A stretch of 64,000 nt of DNA from Nocardioides sp. Root140 (GTDB lineage: Bacteria; Actinomycetota; Actinomycetes; Propionibacteriales; Nocardioidaceae), in the NCBI RefSeq assembly GCF_001426745.1, contig NZ_LMFI01000001.1, positions 1,387,441 to 1,451,440 on the forward strand, written 5' to 3'. A model generated the notes under the pieces. It searched no databases, was not told the DNA's origin, and saw only the letters and a list, made by a program, of their open reading frames with translations. The translations under genes were made by a program, and so were the position numbers. This document shows, in pieces, positions 50,536 through 59,903 of this stretch; position 1 is the first letter of the stretch; the number at the start of each line of letters is the position of its first letter.

Positions 50536-51762
50536 TTCTTCGGGGAGCGAGCGTCGGGTCCACCACGTGGCGAGCAGTCCGCCGAGCAGGCCGCCGGCAC
50601 CGAGCGAGACGATCCCGTGCCAGAGCACCTCCGAGACCAGGGGGCCGACGTCGGTCATCCGCCCGGGCCCGACGGCTCCCCCGGCGACCGCGGCCAGCAG
50701 TCCGAAGAGGAGGCCGGCCAGCACCCCGCCGACGACCCCGCGCAGGGCGCCTTCGTCCCAGGCTGCGGTCGGGCTGTGCCGGTGGCTGCGGACCACGCCG
50801 GCCGCCGCGCACAGCACCGGCAGCACGATCAGCGCGGGAGTCCATGCCGGAGTGGGGCCGGTGTCGGGCAGCGCGGCCAACAACGGGAACATCGGCACCG
50901 GCCCGATCGCGACCAGTGACGGCGAGACGAGCGTTCCGGTGCCGACCAGGAACCCCGGGCCGAGCAGGTAGGCGCCGCTGAAGATCACGGCGTTGGGCAC
51001 GACCGTGAGCACCAGCACCACGAACATCAGGCCATCACCGGTGTCGAGGTGCAGCTGCGACATCACGTTCATCGCGGCCCCGAAGTCGAGGGCCAGCGCG
51101 ACCACGAACACGCCCGCCGCCGCGACCAGGAAGGCGAGCACGACGGACCAGGCGGCGTGCAGCGAGGCGCGTACGGCGGGGGGCGCCAGGGAGAGCCAGA
51201 TCGATGCACGGCCGGACCCGATCGCGATGCCGGTGCCGCCGACCCCGCAGGTGAGGGCCAGGGACCACAGCATCACGGCGTTCAGGTCGGGGCTGAGGTC
51301 ACCGGTGCCACAGAGCACGGCGGTGAACACGGCGACCACGACGTACGTCGCCGCGAAGAGTCCCGTCGCCGCGGGGACGGTCCAGTCACGGTCACCGTCG
51401 GAGAGCGCATCGGCGTCGGGCCCGTGGCCGGCCACCTGCTCGCCCAAGCGGAGGCCGAAGCGCCACACCACGACGCCGAAGAGAAGGGTCAGGCCGAGCG
51501 GGACGGCGGTGATCGCGACCCCCTGGACCGTGACGCCGGACCCGTGGCCCATCAGCCAGCCCAGGCCGCCCGCGCGCAGTGCATCGCGCGGGGCCCCGTG
51601 GATGCCCCCGTCGGCGAGGAACCAGCCGAGCAGGGCCAGGCCCAGGCACACGGCCAGCGTGCTGGCCGCGGCGGAGAGCCCGGCGACGGTGGCCAGGAGC
51701 GTCAGGGGACGACGGTTGGTCTCGGCTGGGGACAGCCCCGGAGGGCTCAACGTGGCGGTCAT
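50515..51762 (-). CDS. DUF6350 integral membrane protein
   Basis: A protein of about 415 residues with roughly ten hydrophobic helices (LLATVAGLSAAASTLAVCLGLALLGWFL; VAITAVPLGLTLLFGVVVW; LVMLWSLALTCGVGGTGIAIGSG; AAWSVVLAFLVAAAGVFVVAL and others). It belongs to DUF6350, an actinobacterial family that sits between sucCD and purN-purH. The function is unknown. The start at 51762 (MTATLSPPGL) is preferred over upstream 51810. The last three codons overlap the tandem repeat. Confidence 0.88.
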   Translation of the reverse strand: MTATLSPPGLSPAETNRRPLTLLATVAGLSAAASTLAVCLGLALLGWFLADGGIHGAPRDALRAGGLGWLMGHGSGVTVQGVAITAVPLGLTLLFGVVVWRFGLRLGEQVAGHGPDADALSDGDRDWTVPAATGLFAATYVVVAVFTAVLCGTGDLSPDLNAVMLWSLALTCGVGGTGIAIGSGRASIWLSLAPPAVRASLHAAWSVVLAFLVAAAGVFVVALALDFGAAMNVMSQLHLDTGDGLMFVVLVLTVVPNAVIFSGAYLLGPGFLVGTGTLVSPSLVAIGPVPMFPLLAALPDTGPTPAWTPALIVLPVLCAAAGVVRSHRHSPTAAWDEGALRGVVGGVLAGLLFGLLAAVAGGAVGPGRMTDVGPLVSEVLWHGIVSLGAGGLLGGLLATWWTRRSLPEEAPTVDS

Positions 51763-51875
51763 GACGAGACCCATCCTGACCCGCGCGGCACTCCTCCGAT
51801 CGCTGCACACGCCGCGCGTGGGTGATTCCGGGCGGTTTCGCCTGAGGCACGGCCACCCCGTACCGTGGTCGGGTC

Positions 51876-53696
51876 ATGCTCGATCCTGCCGAATTCGACG
51901 CCTTCTACGCCGCCACTCGCGGTCGCCTGTTGTTGCAGACCTACGCACTCACCGGCGACCTGCCCGCGGCGCGCAGCGCTGTGCGCGATGCGTTCATCGC
52001 CGCGTGGCACCACTGGCGCAAGGTCTCCCGCCTCGACGACCCCGAGTCATGGGTGCGACCGCACGCCTGGTCGCTCGCCCAACGGCACCACACGACCCGC
52101 ATCTGGCACCGCGACAAGGCCCTCGACGACGCCTCCCGGGCAACCCTCGAGGCTCTCGGCAAGCTCAGCCTCCCGCAGCGCAAGGTGTTGCTCCTGACCC
52201 AGCTGAGCTCGGTCAACATGGAGCAGATGGCACGTGAGATCGGCCTCACCCGCGAGACCGCCGAGCGCGAGCTGCAGACCGCGGCCGCCCAGTTCTCCCT
52301 GCACCGCAACGTCCCCTCGCCGTCGGTGCGGCTGCACCTGGAAGCCCTCGGCGCCCAGATCTCCTCCTCACGCTTCCCCCGGGTGACGATCATCCGGCGC
52401 TCCGGTGCGGCCCGTCGTCGCGCGCACACCGGCGTCGGGGTCGTGGCCGCCGTCGCCGCGCTGCTCGCGGCCGGTGCCGTCGTGCACCAGACCGGCGGCG
52501 CCACCCCCGCCCTCGGCGGTGTCAGCGCCCACGGCGACTCCTCCCTCGACGAGCCCGATCCCGCCACCCTGCTGCACCCCGACGACCTGCTGACCAGCGA
52601 ACAGATCAGCACCCTGGCCCCGGCCCGCACGCTGAAGGCCCCCGTGACCAGCAACAACACCGGGGGCACCGGCATCAACACGGTGTGCCAGGAGGAGCCT
52701 TTCGCCGATCCCCAGGGCGAGGCGACCCTGGTCCGCAAGTTCGCCCTCGACGGAGAGCCGTCGATGACGGCGCTGCAGTCGCTCGAGCTGTCCACGGACG
52801 ACGCCGCCGCGCACACGGCGTACGACACCGTCGTCGGCTGGTACGCCGGCTGCACGGAGCGCCGCGCACAGCTGCTCTCCACGCACCGGCTGAACGGCGT
52901 GGGCGACGAGGCCGTCCTCCTGGTCCTGCGCACCTGGCAGGCACCGGAGCAGACGCTGACCATCGGGGTGGCCCGCACCGGCGCACTGGTCTCCACGGTG
53001 GTCCGCCAGTTCCAGAGCACCCGCGAGCCGCGCCTCGAGCCGATGGTCGGACTCACCGCCACCGCCGTCGAGGGGCTCTGCACCCACGAGGCGGCAGCGG
53101 CCTGCGTCACCACCCCGAAGGCGGTCCCGATTCCACCGCCGGCCGGAGTGACGGCACGGGGGCTGCTCCAGGAGGTCGACCTCCCGCCCGTCGAGGGGGT
53201 CACCCGCCCGTGGGCCGGCACCGGCCCGGCCGTCCCCCGCGCCAACATGGCGGCGACGACCTGCGACAACACCGAGTTCACCTCGAAGCAGATCTCCTAC
53301 GCCACCACGCGCACGTTCGTGATCCCTCGCGCGAAGCTGCCCAAGGCGTTCGGCCTGACCGAGACCCTGGGCCGCTTCCGCAAGCCGGCCCAGGCCAAGA
53401 AGTTCGTGGCCGGGGTGCGCGCACGCCTCAACGCCTGCGAGGACAAGGACCTCTCGACCAAGGTCACCCAGGTGCACGCCCAGGGCGACAGGACCAGCGA
53501 GGTGAGCATCTGGCACCTCAGCACCGAGATCTCCGACGAGCGCACCGTCCAGTTCCAGATGGCGGTCATCCGGCGCGGGAACATCGTCGTACAGATCGGG
53601 TTCGTCCCCGACGACGACCACTCCATCGGCACCGGCGCCTTCCACGAGCTCAGCCTCCGCGCGCTCGAGCGCATCCAGAACCTGCCTCGCAGATAG
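51876..53696 (+). CDS. ECF sigma factor fused to a membrane helix and extracellular domain
   Basis: A 606-residue fusion. Residues about 5-90 resemble sigma2 (FDAFYAATRGRLLLQTYALTGDLPAARSAVRDAFIAAWHHWRKVSRLDDPESWVR) and about 95-150 sigma4 (LPQRKVLLLTQLSSVNMEQMAREIGLTRETAERELQTA) of the SigE-like ECF type. A single membrane helix follows near 185-203 (VGVVAAVAALLAAGAVV). Then comes an outside region of about 400 residues with paired Cys, containing two similar modules (first around VCQEEPF...GLCTHEAAAACV, second around TTCDNTEFTS...LNACED). A sigma factor tethered to its own sensor needs cleavage or direct transcription at the membrane. It is divergent from DUF6350. Confidence 0.82.
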   Translation: MLDPAEFDAFYAATRGRLLLQTYALTGDLPAARSAVRDAFIAAWHHWRKVSRLDDPESWVRPHAWSLAQRHHTTRIWHRDKALDDASRATLEALGKLSLPQRKVLLLTQLSSVNMEQMAREIGLTRETAERELQTAAAQFSLHRNVPSPSVRLHLEALGAQISSSRFPRVTIIRRSGAARRRAHTGVGVVAAVAALLAAGAVVHQTGGATPALGGVSAHGDSSLDEPDPATLLHPDDLLTSEQISTLAPARTLKAPVTSNNTGGTGINTVCQEEPFADPQGEATLVRKFALDGEPSMTALQSLELSTDDAAAHTAYDTVVGWYAGCTERRAQLLSTHRLNGVGDEAVLLVLRTWQAPEQTLTIGVARTGALVSTVVRQFQSTREPRLEPMVGLTATAVEGLCTHEAAAACVTTPKAVPIPPPAGVTARGLLQEVDLPPVEGVTRPWAGTGPAVPRANMAATTCDNTEFTSKQISYATTRTFVIPRAKLPKAFGLTETLGRFRKPAQAKKFVAGVRARLNACEDKDLSTKVTQVHAQGDRTSEVSIWHLSTEISDERTVQFQMAVIRRGNIVVQIGFVPDDDHSIGTGAFHELSLRALERIQNLPRR

Positions 53697-53787
53697 AATT
53701 TTCCCGCGCGGTGTGCAACCGCCGGTCCCTGCCACGCGTAGACCGTTCGACAACGCGAGCAGGAAAGACCAGGACGGGGGTACGTCG

Positions 53788-54306
53788 ATGAACGAGCAGG
53801 AGTTCGACGACTTCTACACCGCTTCCTTCGCCCGGATCACCGGTCAGGTGTACGCCATGATCGGCAACCGGGACGAAGCGCAGGAGTGTGTGCAGGAGGC
53901 GTTCGTCAAGGCCTGGGCCCACCGGCGAAAGCTGGAGAAGGCCGAGCACCCCGAGGCATGGGTGCGAGTGACTGCCCACAGGCTGGCGGTCAGCCGCTGG
54001 CGTCGTACCCGCATCGCGAAGCGTCCGGCCGACCGCGCCGTGTCGCTGCCGGCCTCCACCGCCCCCGCCGACGAGAACCGGGTCGCGTTGGTGGCCGCGC
54101 TCAAGAAGCTTCCCGAGTCGCAGCGCCGGGCGTTGGTCCTGCACCACATGTGCGACCTGCCGATCGCGGCGGTCGCCGCCGAGGTCGGCGCCCCCGAGGG
54201 AACCGTGAAGGCCCGACTCTCCCGAGGACGTACGGCGCTGGCCGCGCTGCTCTCCGACTCCCCACCAGACGCACACGGACTCCAGGAAGGAGCCAGCCAT
54301 GTCTGA
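53788..54306 (+). CDS. SigE-family ECF RNA polymerase sigma factor
   Basis: A 172-residue ECF factor: FDDFYTASFARITGQVYAMIGNRDEAQECVQEAFVKAWAHRRKLEKAEHPEAWVRVTAHRLAVSRWRR (sigma2) and LPESQRRALVLHHMCDLPIAAVAAEVGAPEGTVKARLSRGRTALAALL (sigma4, with the helix-turn-helix). Its stop region overlaps the start of the next gene by 8 bases, as for sigma/anti-sigma pairs. Upstream, GCAACC (53715) and CGTA (53737), spaced 16, resemble an ECF-type promoter and may mean self-activation. GACGGGGG stands before the ATG. Confidence 0.92.
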   Translation: MNEQEFDDFYTASFARITGQVYAMIGNRDEAQECVQEAFVKAWAHRRKLEKAEHPEAWVRVTAHRLAVSRWRRTRIAKRPADRAVSLPASTAPADENRVALVAALKKLPESQRRALVLHHMCDLPIAAVAAEVGAPEGTVKARLSRGRTALAALLSDSPPDAHGLQEGASHV

Positions 54307-56155
54307 TCCGATCAAGGACCTCGAGAACTTCAGCAGCGAAGGATTGCCCATGAACCCGCTCGCGCCCTCGGAGGTGCGTCGTCGCGGTGACCGCATCCGC
54401 CGACGCAACCAGGGAGTGCTGGCCCTCGGTGCCGCGGCCGCGGTCGCCGTGGTCGCCACCTCCGGTGTCCTCGTCGCCGGTGCCGTCAACCAGGGTGAGG
54501 GCCCCGACCCGGCCGTGGACCCGACGCGGACCACGGACAGGACGACCTCCGGCTTCCTCACCACGATCCCCGACGACTTCGCGCTCGACGTCGGCATGGG
54601 GGGTGCCCAGGTCACCGAGGACGGCCAGATGGACGACCTCGACTACTGCGGGACCACGCCCCTGTCCGACCTCCCCACGCTCGACGTACGCAGCGCGGAG
54701 GTGTCCGGTGGCGAGACCTCGGTGACCCGCACCCTCTACCTGCTGGAGAACCAGGACGAGGCGCGCGCCACCCACGTCGCCGTCCTCGACGCGGCCCGCG
54801 ACTGTGCGGCCGAGAAGATGCCCGACGGCACCGTGGCACTCCAACCCGCCGACGACTCGTGGCCCGGCAACACGATCACGCTCGACCTCGGCCGGGGCGC
54901 CGAGACCGAGCCCACCGTGCAGGTCGTCAACGTCGTGACGAACGGCCCGGCCGTGCTGGTGACCTCGATCTGGGGCGTGTGGAGCGGCGACGTGCAGCCC
55001 GGCGTCGAGACCTCCCGTGACGGGCTCGGGCAACTCGTGCCCGAGCTGGACCTCTTCGGCGACAACGTCGGCCCGCTCGAGCCCTCCGAGGTCGATCCCG
55101 ACCAGGACACCGGCTCGTCGGACGACGTCCCGACGACGATCCCCGACGACTACCCGCTCGGCACGGGCTGGCCGGACGACTCCCTGGCCGAGACCGAGGA
55201 ACTGGGCCTGCAGGGCCCGAACCGCACCCTCGAGTCGCTGCCCTTCAACGCCTGCGGAGAGACCTGGCAGGAGCCGGAGTACGCCGACCGGCTGCGCGCC
55301 GAATGGACCAACGCCGAGGACTACCGGGCCCGCCAGCTCACGACGTACGCCGACGCCGACGCTGCGGTCGCGGCGGTCGCCGACCTGATCGCCATGATGC
55401 AGGCCTGCCCGGAGGACCCGGTGCGCGACGACGGCTACGTCACGAAGCGCACGGTCCGCAAGATCCCCTTCGGCGGTGAGGGCTGGGCGATCCTCGAGCG
55501 CGACACGCTCAACGGTGGCGACTCACCCCTGGGCGGTTCCACCATGGTGATCCGCAACGGCCTGTCGGTGCTGGTGATCCGGCACGACGGCCACTCCGGC
55601 TACCCGGGCACCGACAACGGCCAGGGTCAGGTCGACCGGCAGACCAGCGAAGCCTCCCAGGCGATCGCGGCGATGTGCCGGTTCACCGTCGCGGGGTGCG
55701 GCTCAGGGTCGGACGGCGGCACCGAGTCCTCCTCGGACGACGTCCTGGGTCCCGACGGTTGGGGCGAGCTGAAGATCGGCATGACGGCCGCCGAGCTGGA
55801 GGCCACCGGGCTGGTCACCATCGCCCCGGCCGACGACCCGACCGCGGCGTGCCGGGCCGTCACGATCAAGGGCTGGGAAGACACCGTCCACCCCAACATC
55901 AACGGGCAGGTGCATGCGTTCGTCAGCAAGAAGCACGGGCTGGCGATGATCTTCGCCCAACCCGGCATGAGGACCGCCGAGGGCATCGGGGTCGGGTCGA
56001 CGGTCGCCGACGTGCGAGCGGCGTACGGCGAGCTGGGCGGCCAGGACGCCTACAACACCGCACCCGTCGACGGGAAGAGCTGGTTCTTCCTGACTGACGG
56101 TGGATCGGTGACCGCCTTCCAGCTCGAGCACGCAGACCAGGACTGCATGGACTGA
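54299..56155 (+). CDS. Membrane protein with large extracellular domain, probable anti-sigma/sensor partner
   Basis: A 618-residue protein. About 45 cytoplasmic residues (MSDPIKDLENFSSEGLPMNPLAPSEVRRRGDRIRRRNQ) are followed by one membrane helix (GVLALGAAAAVAVVATSGVLVAGAV) and a 550-residue outside region. The latter has two related modules, each opening with a TTIPDDF/Y-x-L segment (TTIPDDFALDVGM near 88; TTIPDDYPLGTGW near 281), and a last module starting GPDGWGELKIGMTAAEL near 480. The N-terminal part has no classic zinc anti-sigma motif. Overlap with the sigma gene strongly implies joint function. Similar in plan to the outside part of the fusion protein at 51876. Confidence 0.78.
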   Translation: MSDPIKDLENFSSEGLPMNPLAPSEVRRRGDRIRRRNQGVLALGAAAAVAVVATSGVLVAGAVNQGEGPDPAVDPTRTTDRTTSGFLTTIPDDFALDVGMGGAQVTEDGQMDDLDYCGTTPLSDLPTLDVRSAEVSGGETSVTRTLYLLENQDEARATHVAVLDAARDCAAEKMPDGTVALQPADDSWPGNTITLDLGRGAETEPTVQVVNVVTNGPAVLVTSIWGVWSGDVQPGVETSRDGLGQLVPELDLFGDNVGPLEPSEVDPDQDTGSSDDVPTTIPDDYPLGTGWPDDSLAETEELGLQGPNRTLESLPFNACGETWQEPEYADRLRAEWTNAEDYRARQLTTYADADAAVAAVADLIAMMQACPEDPVRDDGYVTKRTVRKIPFGGEGWAILERDTLNGGDSPLGGSTMVIRNGLSVLVIRHDGHSGYPGTDNGQGQVDRQTSEASQAIAAMCRFTVAGCGSGSDGGTESSSDDVLGPDGWGELKIGMTAAELEATGLVTIAPADDPTAACRAVTIKGWEDTVHPNINGQVHAFVSKKHGLAMIFAQPGMRTAEGIGVGSTVADVRAAYGELGGQDAYNTAPVDGKSWFFLTDGGSVTAFQLEHADQDCMD

Positions 56156-56169
56156 TCGCGAAGCACGCG

Positions 56170-56199
56170 GCGCCCCGGACCCGAGTGGGTCCGGGGCGC
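56170..56199. terminator. Hairpin terminator after the sigma/sensor pair
   Basis: GCGCCCCGGACCC - GAGT - GGGTCCGGGGCGC, a perfect 13-base-pair stem with a 4-base loop, 15 bases after the stop at 56155. No strong T-run follows, as is usual in this GC-rich group. Confidence 0.8.
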
Positions 56200-56293
56200 T
56201 CGTCGTACAGGTGGAGGCTCTCTTCGCTGGCGGCCGAGCCGGCGGCGTACCCTGACGGCAGCAACGGTGAGTCACCAACGGAGGCAGGACGCA

Positions 56294-56587
56294 GTGAACT
56301 TCGACGCCAGTGACCCCGACCTCCTCGACGCGGTGTGCCGCATGTGCGAGGAGCCGGCATCCTTCGCGGTCATGCTGCGCGGTGCCGCGGCGGAGGAGCT
56401 GAGCGACCGGGTGATGTTGTGCAAGGTCTGCGAGCACTACGCCTCGGGCGGGCAGGTCGACTCCCTGATCGCCAGGTCGTCGGACGCATCGGCCGAGACG
56501 GACCGGGTGGCCGAGATGATCATCCGGGACCTCGACCAGTCGGTGCCCTTCGACCTCGACCTGCCGGGTGCCGACGACTGGGGCTGA
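56294..56587 (+). CDS. Small protein with paired CxxC-type motifs
   Basis: A 97-residue protein starting at GTG with GGAGG 9 bases upstream. It has CRMCEEP near residue 15 and CKVCEHY near 44, two CxxC pairs that could hold one zinc. The remainder is acidic and helical (SLIARSSDASAETDRVAEMIIRDLDQSVPFDLDLPGADDWG). No named family is recognised. Its TGA is the first base triplet of the repeat/terminator at 56585. Confidence 0.6.
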   Translation: MNFDASDPDLLDAVCRMCEEPASFAVMLRGAAAEELSDRVMLCKVCEHYASGGQVDSLIARSSDASAETDRVAEMIIRDLDQSVPFDLDLPGADDWG

Positions 56588-56648
56588 CCCGTCGCCAGTT
56601 CGGCAACAAATGACACCGACCCGTCGCCAGTTGGCGACGGGTCGGTGT
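56585..56648. repeat. Stop-codon-anchored repeat with perfect 16-bp hairpin between two convergent genes
   Basis: Starting at the TGA stop, TGACCCGTCGCCAGTT is followed 16 bases later by a second unit that forms ACACCGACCCGTCGCC - AGTT - GGCGACGGGTCGGTGT (56613-56648), a perfect 16-base-pair stem. The convergent genes are 56294-56587 and sucD, so it should terminate both. The core GTCGCCAGTT is the same as in the 42738 repeats. Confidence 0.88.
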
Positions 56649-56680
56649 GTCTCCCGCCGACGAGCGGCGGGAACGGTGGA

Positions 56681-57562
56681 TCAGAGGCTCTGCAAGATCT
56701 CCCGCATGAGCGCGGCGGTCTCGGACGGCGTCTTGCCGACCTTGACGCCCACGGCCTCGAGGGCTTCCTTCTTCGCCTGCGCGGTGCCGGAGGAACCCGA
56801 CACGATCGCGCCGGCGTGGCCCATCGTCTTGCCCTCGGGGGCGGTGAAGCCCGCGACGTAGCCGACGACCGGCTTGGTGACGTTGTCCTTGATGTACGCC
56901 GCGGCACGCTCCTCGGCGTCGCCACCGATCTCGCCGATCATCACGATCGCCTTGGTCTCCGGGTCGTTCTCGAAGGCCTCGAGCGCGTCGATGTGCGTCG
57001 TGCCGATGACGGGGTCACCGCCGATGCCGATCGCGGTCGAGAAGCCGAAGTCCTTCAGCTCGTACATCATCTGGTAGGTCAGCGTGCCCGACTTGGACAC
57101 GAGACCGACCGGGCCGGAGCCGGCGATGGTGTGCGGCGTGATGCCGGCCAGCGACTCACCCGGCGTGATGATGCCGGGGCAGTTCGGGCCGATCATGCGA
57201 GTCGACTTGCCGTCGAGGTAGGCGAACACCTCGGCGGAGTCCTGCACCGGCACGCCCTCGGTGATGACCACCAGCAGGCCGATGCCGGCGTCGATGGCCT
57301 CGATGCAGGCGTCCTTGGTGAAGGCCGGCGGCACGAAGACGACGGACACGTCAGCGCCGGTCTCCTTCATCGCCTCTTCGACCGAGCCGAAGACCGGGAG
57401 TTCCTTGCCGGCCAGCTCGACCGACGTACCGGCCTTGCGTGCGTTGACACCGCCGACGATGTTGGATCCCGCCTCGACCATGAGGGTGGTGTGCTTGGAG
57501 CCCATACCGCCCGTCATGCCCTGGACGATGATCTTGGAGTCCTTGTTGAGGTAGATAGACAT
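56681..57562 (-). CDS. sucD: Succinyl-CoA synthetase, alpha subunit
   Basis: A 293-residue subunit carrying the CoA-binding Rossmann domain ([31 protein letters not shown]) and the active-site His in the segment [21 protein letters not shown] (phosphohistidine loop). [13 protein letters not shown] and [37 protein letters not shown] are family blocks. With SucC it makes ATP or GTP in the citric acid cycle. It lies 13 bases after sucC. Confidence 0.97.
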   Translation of the reverse strand: MSIYLNKDSKIIVQGMTGGMGSKHTTLMVEAGSNIVGGVNARKAGTSVELAGKELPVFGSVEEAMKETGADVSVVFVPPAFTKDACIEAIDAGIGLLVVITEGVPVQDSAEVFAYLDGKSTRMIGPNCPGIITPGESLAGITPHTIAGSGPVGLVSKSGTLTYQMMYELKDFGFSTAIGIGGDPVIGTTHIDALEAFENDPETKAIVMIGEIGGDAEERAAAYIKDNVTKPVVGYVAGFTAPEGKTMGHAGAIVSGSSGTAQAKKEALEAVGVKVGKTPSETAALMREILQSL

Positions 57563-57575
57563 GTCTTCGTCCTTC

Positions 57576-58745
57576 TCAGGCGTTCGCCAGCTCGGCGGCC
57601 TTGTCGGCCGCGCCGTCCATGGTGTCCACCTGCGTCACGAGCGGGTGGTTCAGCTCGTTGAGGATGCGGCGACCCTCGTCGACGTTGTTGCCGTCGAGGC
57701 GCACGACCAGCGGCTTGGTGGCGGCGTCGCCGAGGATCTCCAGGGCACCCTTGATGCCGTTGGCGACCTCGTCGCACGCGGTGATGCCACCGAAGACGTT
57801 CACGAACACGCTCTTGACCTGCTCGTCGTTGAGGATCACGTCGAGGCCGTCGGCCATCACCTGGGCGTTCGCGCCGCCGCCGATGTCGAGGAAGTTCGCC
57901 GGGGTGACCCCGCCGTGGTTCTCGCCGGCGTAGGCCACGACGTCGAGGGTCGACATGACCAGACCGGCGCCGTTTCCGATGATGCCGACGGAGCCGTCGA
58001 GCTTCACGTAGTTGAGGCCCTTGTCCTTGGCCTTCGCCTCGAGCGGGTCGGCCTCTTCGCGGATCTCGAAGGCCTCGTGCTCGGGGTGACGCACCTCGGA
58101 GGCGTTGTCGTCGAGCGACACCTTGCCGTCGAGGGCCTCGAGCTTGTCGCCCTCGAGGCGGGCCAGCGGGTTGACCTCGACCAGCGTGGCGTCTTCTTCG
58201 ACGAAGACCTTCCACAGGTCCTGGACCATCTTGATGGCCTGGTCACGCAGCTCCGCGGGGAACGCGGCCTCGTCGACGATCGCGGTCGCCTTGGCCTCGT
58301 CGACACCGGTGAGGGCGTTGATCGGGATCTTCTTGACGGCGTCGGGGTTGGTCTTGGCGACCTCTTCGATCTCCACACCGCCCTCGACGCTGGCAATGCA
58401 GAGGTACGAGCGGTTCGAGCGGTCGAGCAGGAAGGAGAAGTAGTACTCCTCCACCGGCGGGGTCGCCGGCGTGATCAGGACCCGGTTCACGGTCAGGCCC
58501 TTGATCTCCATGCCGAGGATGTTCGAGGCGTGCTCGAAGGCCTCGTCCGCGGTCTTGGCGAGCTTGACGCCGCCGGCCTTGCCGCGACCTCCAGCCTTCA
58601 CCTGAGCCTTGACGACGGTCACGCCGCCCAGCTCCTCAGCGGCAGCACGTGCCTCTTCGGCGGTCTCGACGACCTTTCCGAGAGTCGTGGTGACGCCGTG
58701 CTTGGCGAAGAGTTCCTTCGCCTGGTACTCCATCAGGTCTGACAT
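57576..58745 (-). CDS. sucC: Succinyl-CoA synthetase, beta subunit
   Basis: A 389-residue ATP-grasp subunit. [21 protein letters not shown] N-terminus ([20 protein letters not shown]), [18 protein letters not shown] (nucleotide-binding), [28 protein letters not shown] (magnesium site) and [17 protein letters not shown] are present. It binds the nucleotide while SucD carries the phosphohistidine. First gene of the leftward pair; promoter probably lies in 58746-58800. Confidence 0.97.
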   Translation of the reverse strand: MSDLMEYQAKELFAKHGVTTTLGKVVETAEEARAAAEELGGVTVVKAQVKAGGRGKAGGVKLAKTADEAFEHASNILGMEIKGLTVNRVLITPATPPVEEYYFSFLLDRSNRSYLCIASVEGGVEIEEVAKTNPDAVKKIPINALTGVDEAKATAIVDEAAFPAELRDQAIKMVQDLWKVFVEEDATLVEVNPLARLEGDKLEALDGKVSLDDNASEVRHPEHEAFEIREEADPLEAKAKDKGLNYVKLDGSVGIIGNGAGLVMSTLDVVAYAGENHGGVTPANFLDIGGGANAQVMADGLDVILNDEQVKSVFVNVFGGITACDEVANGIKGALEILGDAATKPLVVRLDGNNVDEGRRILNELNHPLVTQVDTMDGAADKAAELANA

Positions 58746-59000
58746 CCACCCAGTCCTTTTTCTTATTCGTTACAGTCCGGGGATTCCATTGGGCACCCTA
58801 GACCCGTTTGCGGACCTGGCCCCAACGAGGGTCTGGGGAATGGGACGTGTGACCGGTCACCATGAGCAGAAATCCTGGCGAACATCACACAGACTTGTCC
58901 GACGTTGTCCACAATGGACGACACCCTCGATTTACACGCCCCCCGGGGAGTCCGTTACAGTCTGAGGCTGCTTCATCCCCCGAGGTTTGAGGATTCTTGT

Positions 59001-59876
59001 ATGGGCAACCACCGAGCTCCCCGTCGTGGAGCGAAGTCTGCGACCCCGGGAACCTCGGTCGGCATCCCCGCCGCCACCTCTTCCGCCGGCAAGCGCCGTG
59101 CGGTCAAGCACGCGGGATCGCGCGGCCAGCTCTTCCGCAAGCTCCCCTCCGCCCCGGTCCTGCTGGGTGTCGCCGCACTGACCGTGTCGGCCACCGGCGC
59201 CGTCGCCGCCGGTGAGGCGCCGAGCAATTCCACCGCTTCCGACAGCTTCAACGTCGCCTCCGCGGCCAACGCCCTGTCGGGCGAGAGCGTCATCTCCTCC
59301 ACGAGCGCCCGCGCCGAGCGCAAGGAGACCGTCTCCCGCGATTCCCGCCGTGACGCCCTCGCCGACTCGAGCGAGGAGAAGCTGCAGGCCGCCGCCGAGG
59401 CGACCGCCGAGCAGCGCAACGTCGAGCTCCAGCGTCTCGCCCAGGACGCCGAGAAGCAGGCCAAGAAGATCGCCCTGAACCTCTGGCAGCTGCCTCTTTC
59501 GAGCTACCGCCTCACCGCCACCTTCGGCCAGTCCAGCGGCCTGTGGTCGAGCACCCACACCGGCCTCGACTTCGCGGCCCCGGTCGGCACCCCGATCATG
59601 TCGGTCACCAACGGCACGGTGACCTCCGCCGAGTACGCCGGCGCCTACGGCAACCAGATCATCGTCACCACCGATGACGGCGAAGAGCTGTGGTACTGCC
59701 ACATGAACGAGTTCGCGGTCGCCGTCGGCGACACGGTCCGCGCGGGCGATGTCGTCGGCTACGTCGGCGTGACCGGCAACACCACCGGCCCGCACATGCA
59801 CCTCGAGGTGCGCCCCGGCGCCGGTGACCCGGTCGACCCGTACCAGGCGCTCGTCGCCCACGGCGTCACTCCCTGA
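59001..59876 (+). CDS. Secreted M23-family (LytM) peptidase
   Basis: A 291-residue cell-wall enzyme. The N-terminal segment has a basic region and a signal helix (LPSAPVLLGVAALTVSATGAVAAGEA), then a coiled coil (SSEEKLQAAAEATAEQRNVELQRLAQDAEKQAKKIAL) and the LytM domain at about 165-291. Its zinc residues are in HTGLDFAAPVGTPI (first His-x3-Asp) and GPHMHLEVRP (HxH), with WYCHMNEFAV in between. It is expected to cut peptidoglycan cross-bridges or activate amidases. ATG 59001 has TGAGGA upstream. A TTTACA (58931) and TACAGT (58956) pair may be its promoter. Confidence 0.93.
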   Translation: MGNHRAPRRGAKSATPGTSVGIPAATSSAGKRRAVKHAGSRGQLFRKLPSAPVLLGVAALTVSATGAVAAGEAPSNSTASDSFNVASAANALSGESVISSTSARAERKETVSRDSRRDALADSSEEKLQAAAEATAEQRNVELQRLAQDAEKQAKKIALNLWQLPLSSYRLTATFGQSSGLWSSTHTGLDFAAPVGTPIMSVTNGTVTSAEYAGAYGNQIIVTTDDGEELWYCHMNEFAVAVGDTVRAGDVVGYVGVTGNTTGPHMHLEVRPGAGDPVDPYQALVAHGVTP

Positions 59877-59903
59877 CGGAGCCGCGCCAGCGGATCCGTC
59901 GAA

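Noticed and set aside
58746..59000. c-di-AMP riboswitch upstream of the M23 peptidase
   Set aside because: This class often precedes cell-wall hydrolases in actinobacteria, but the characteristic conserved blocks were not found here.
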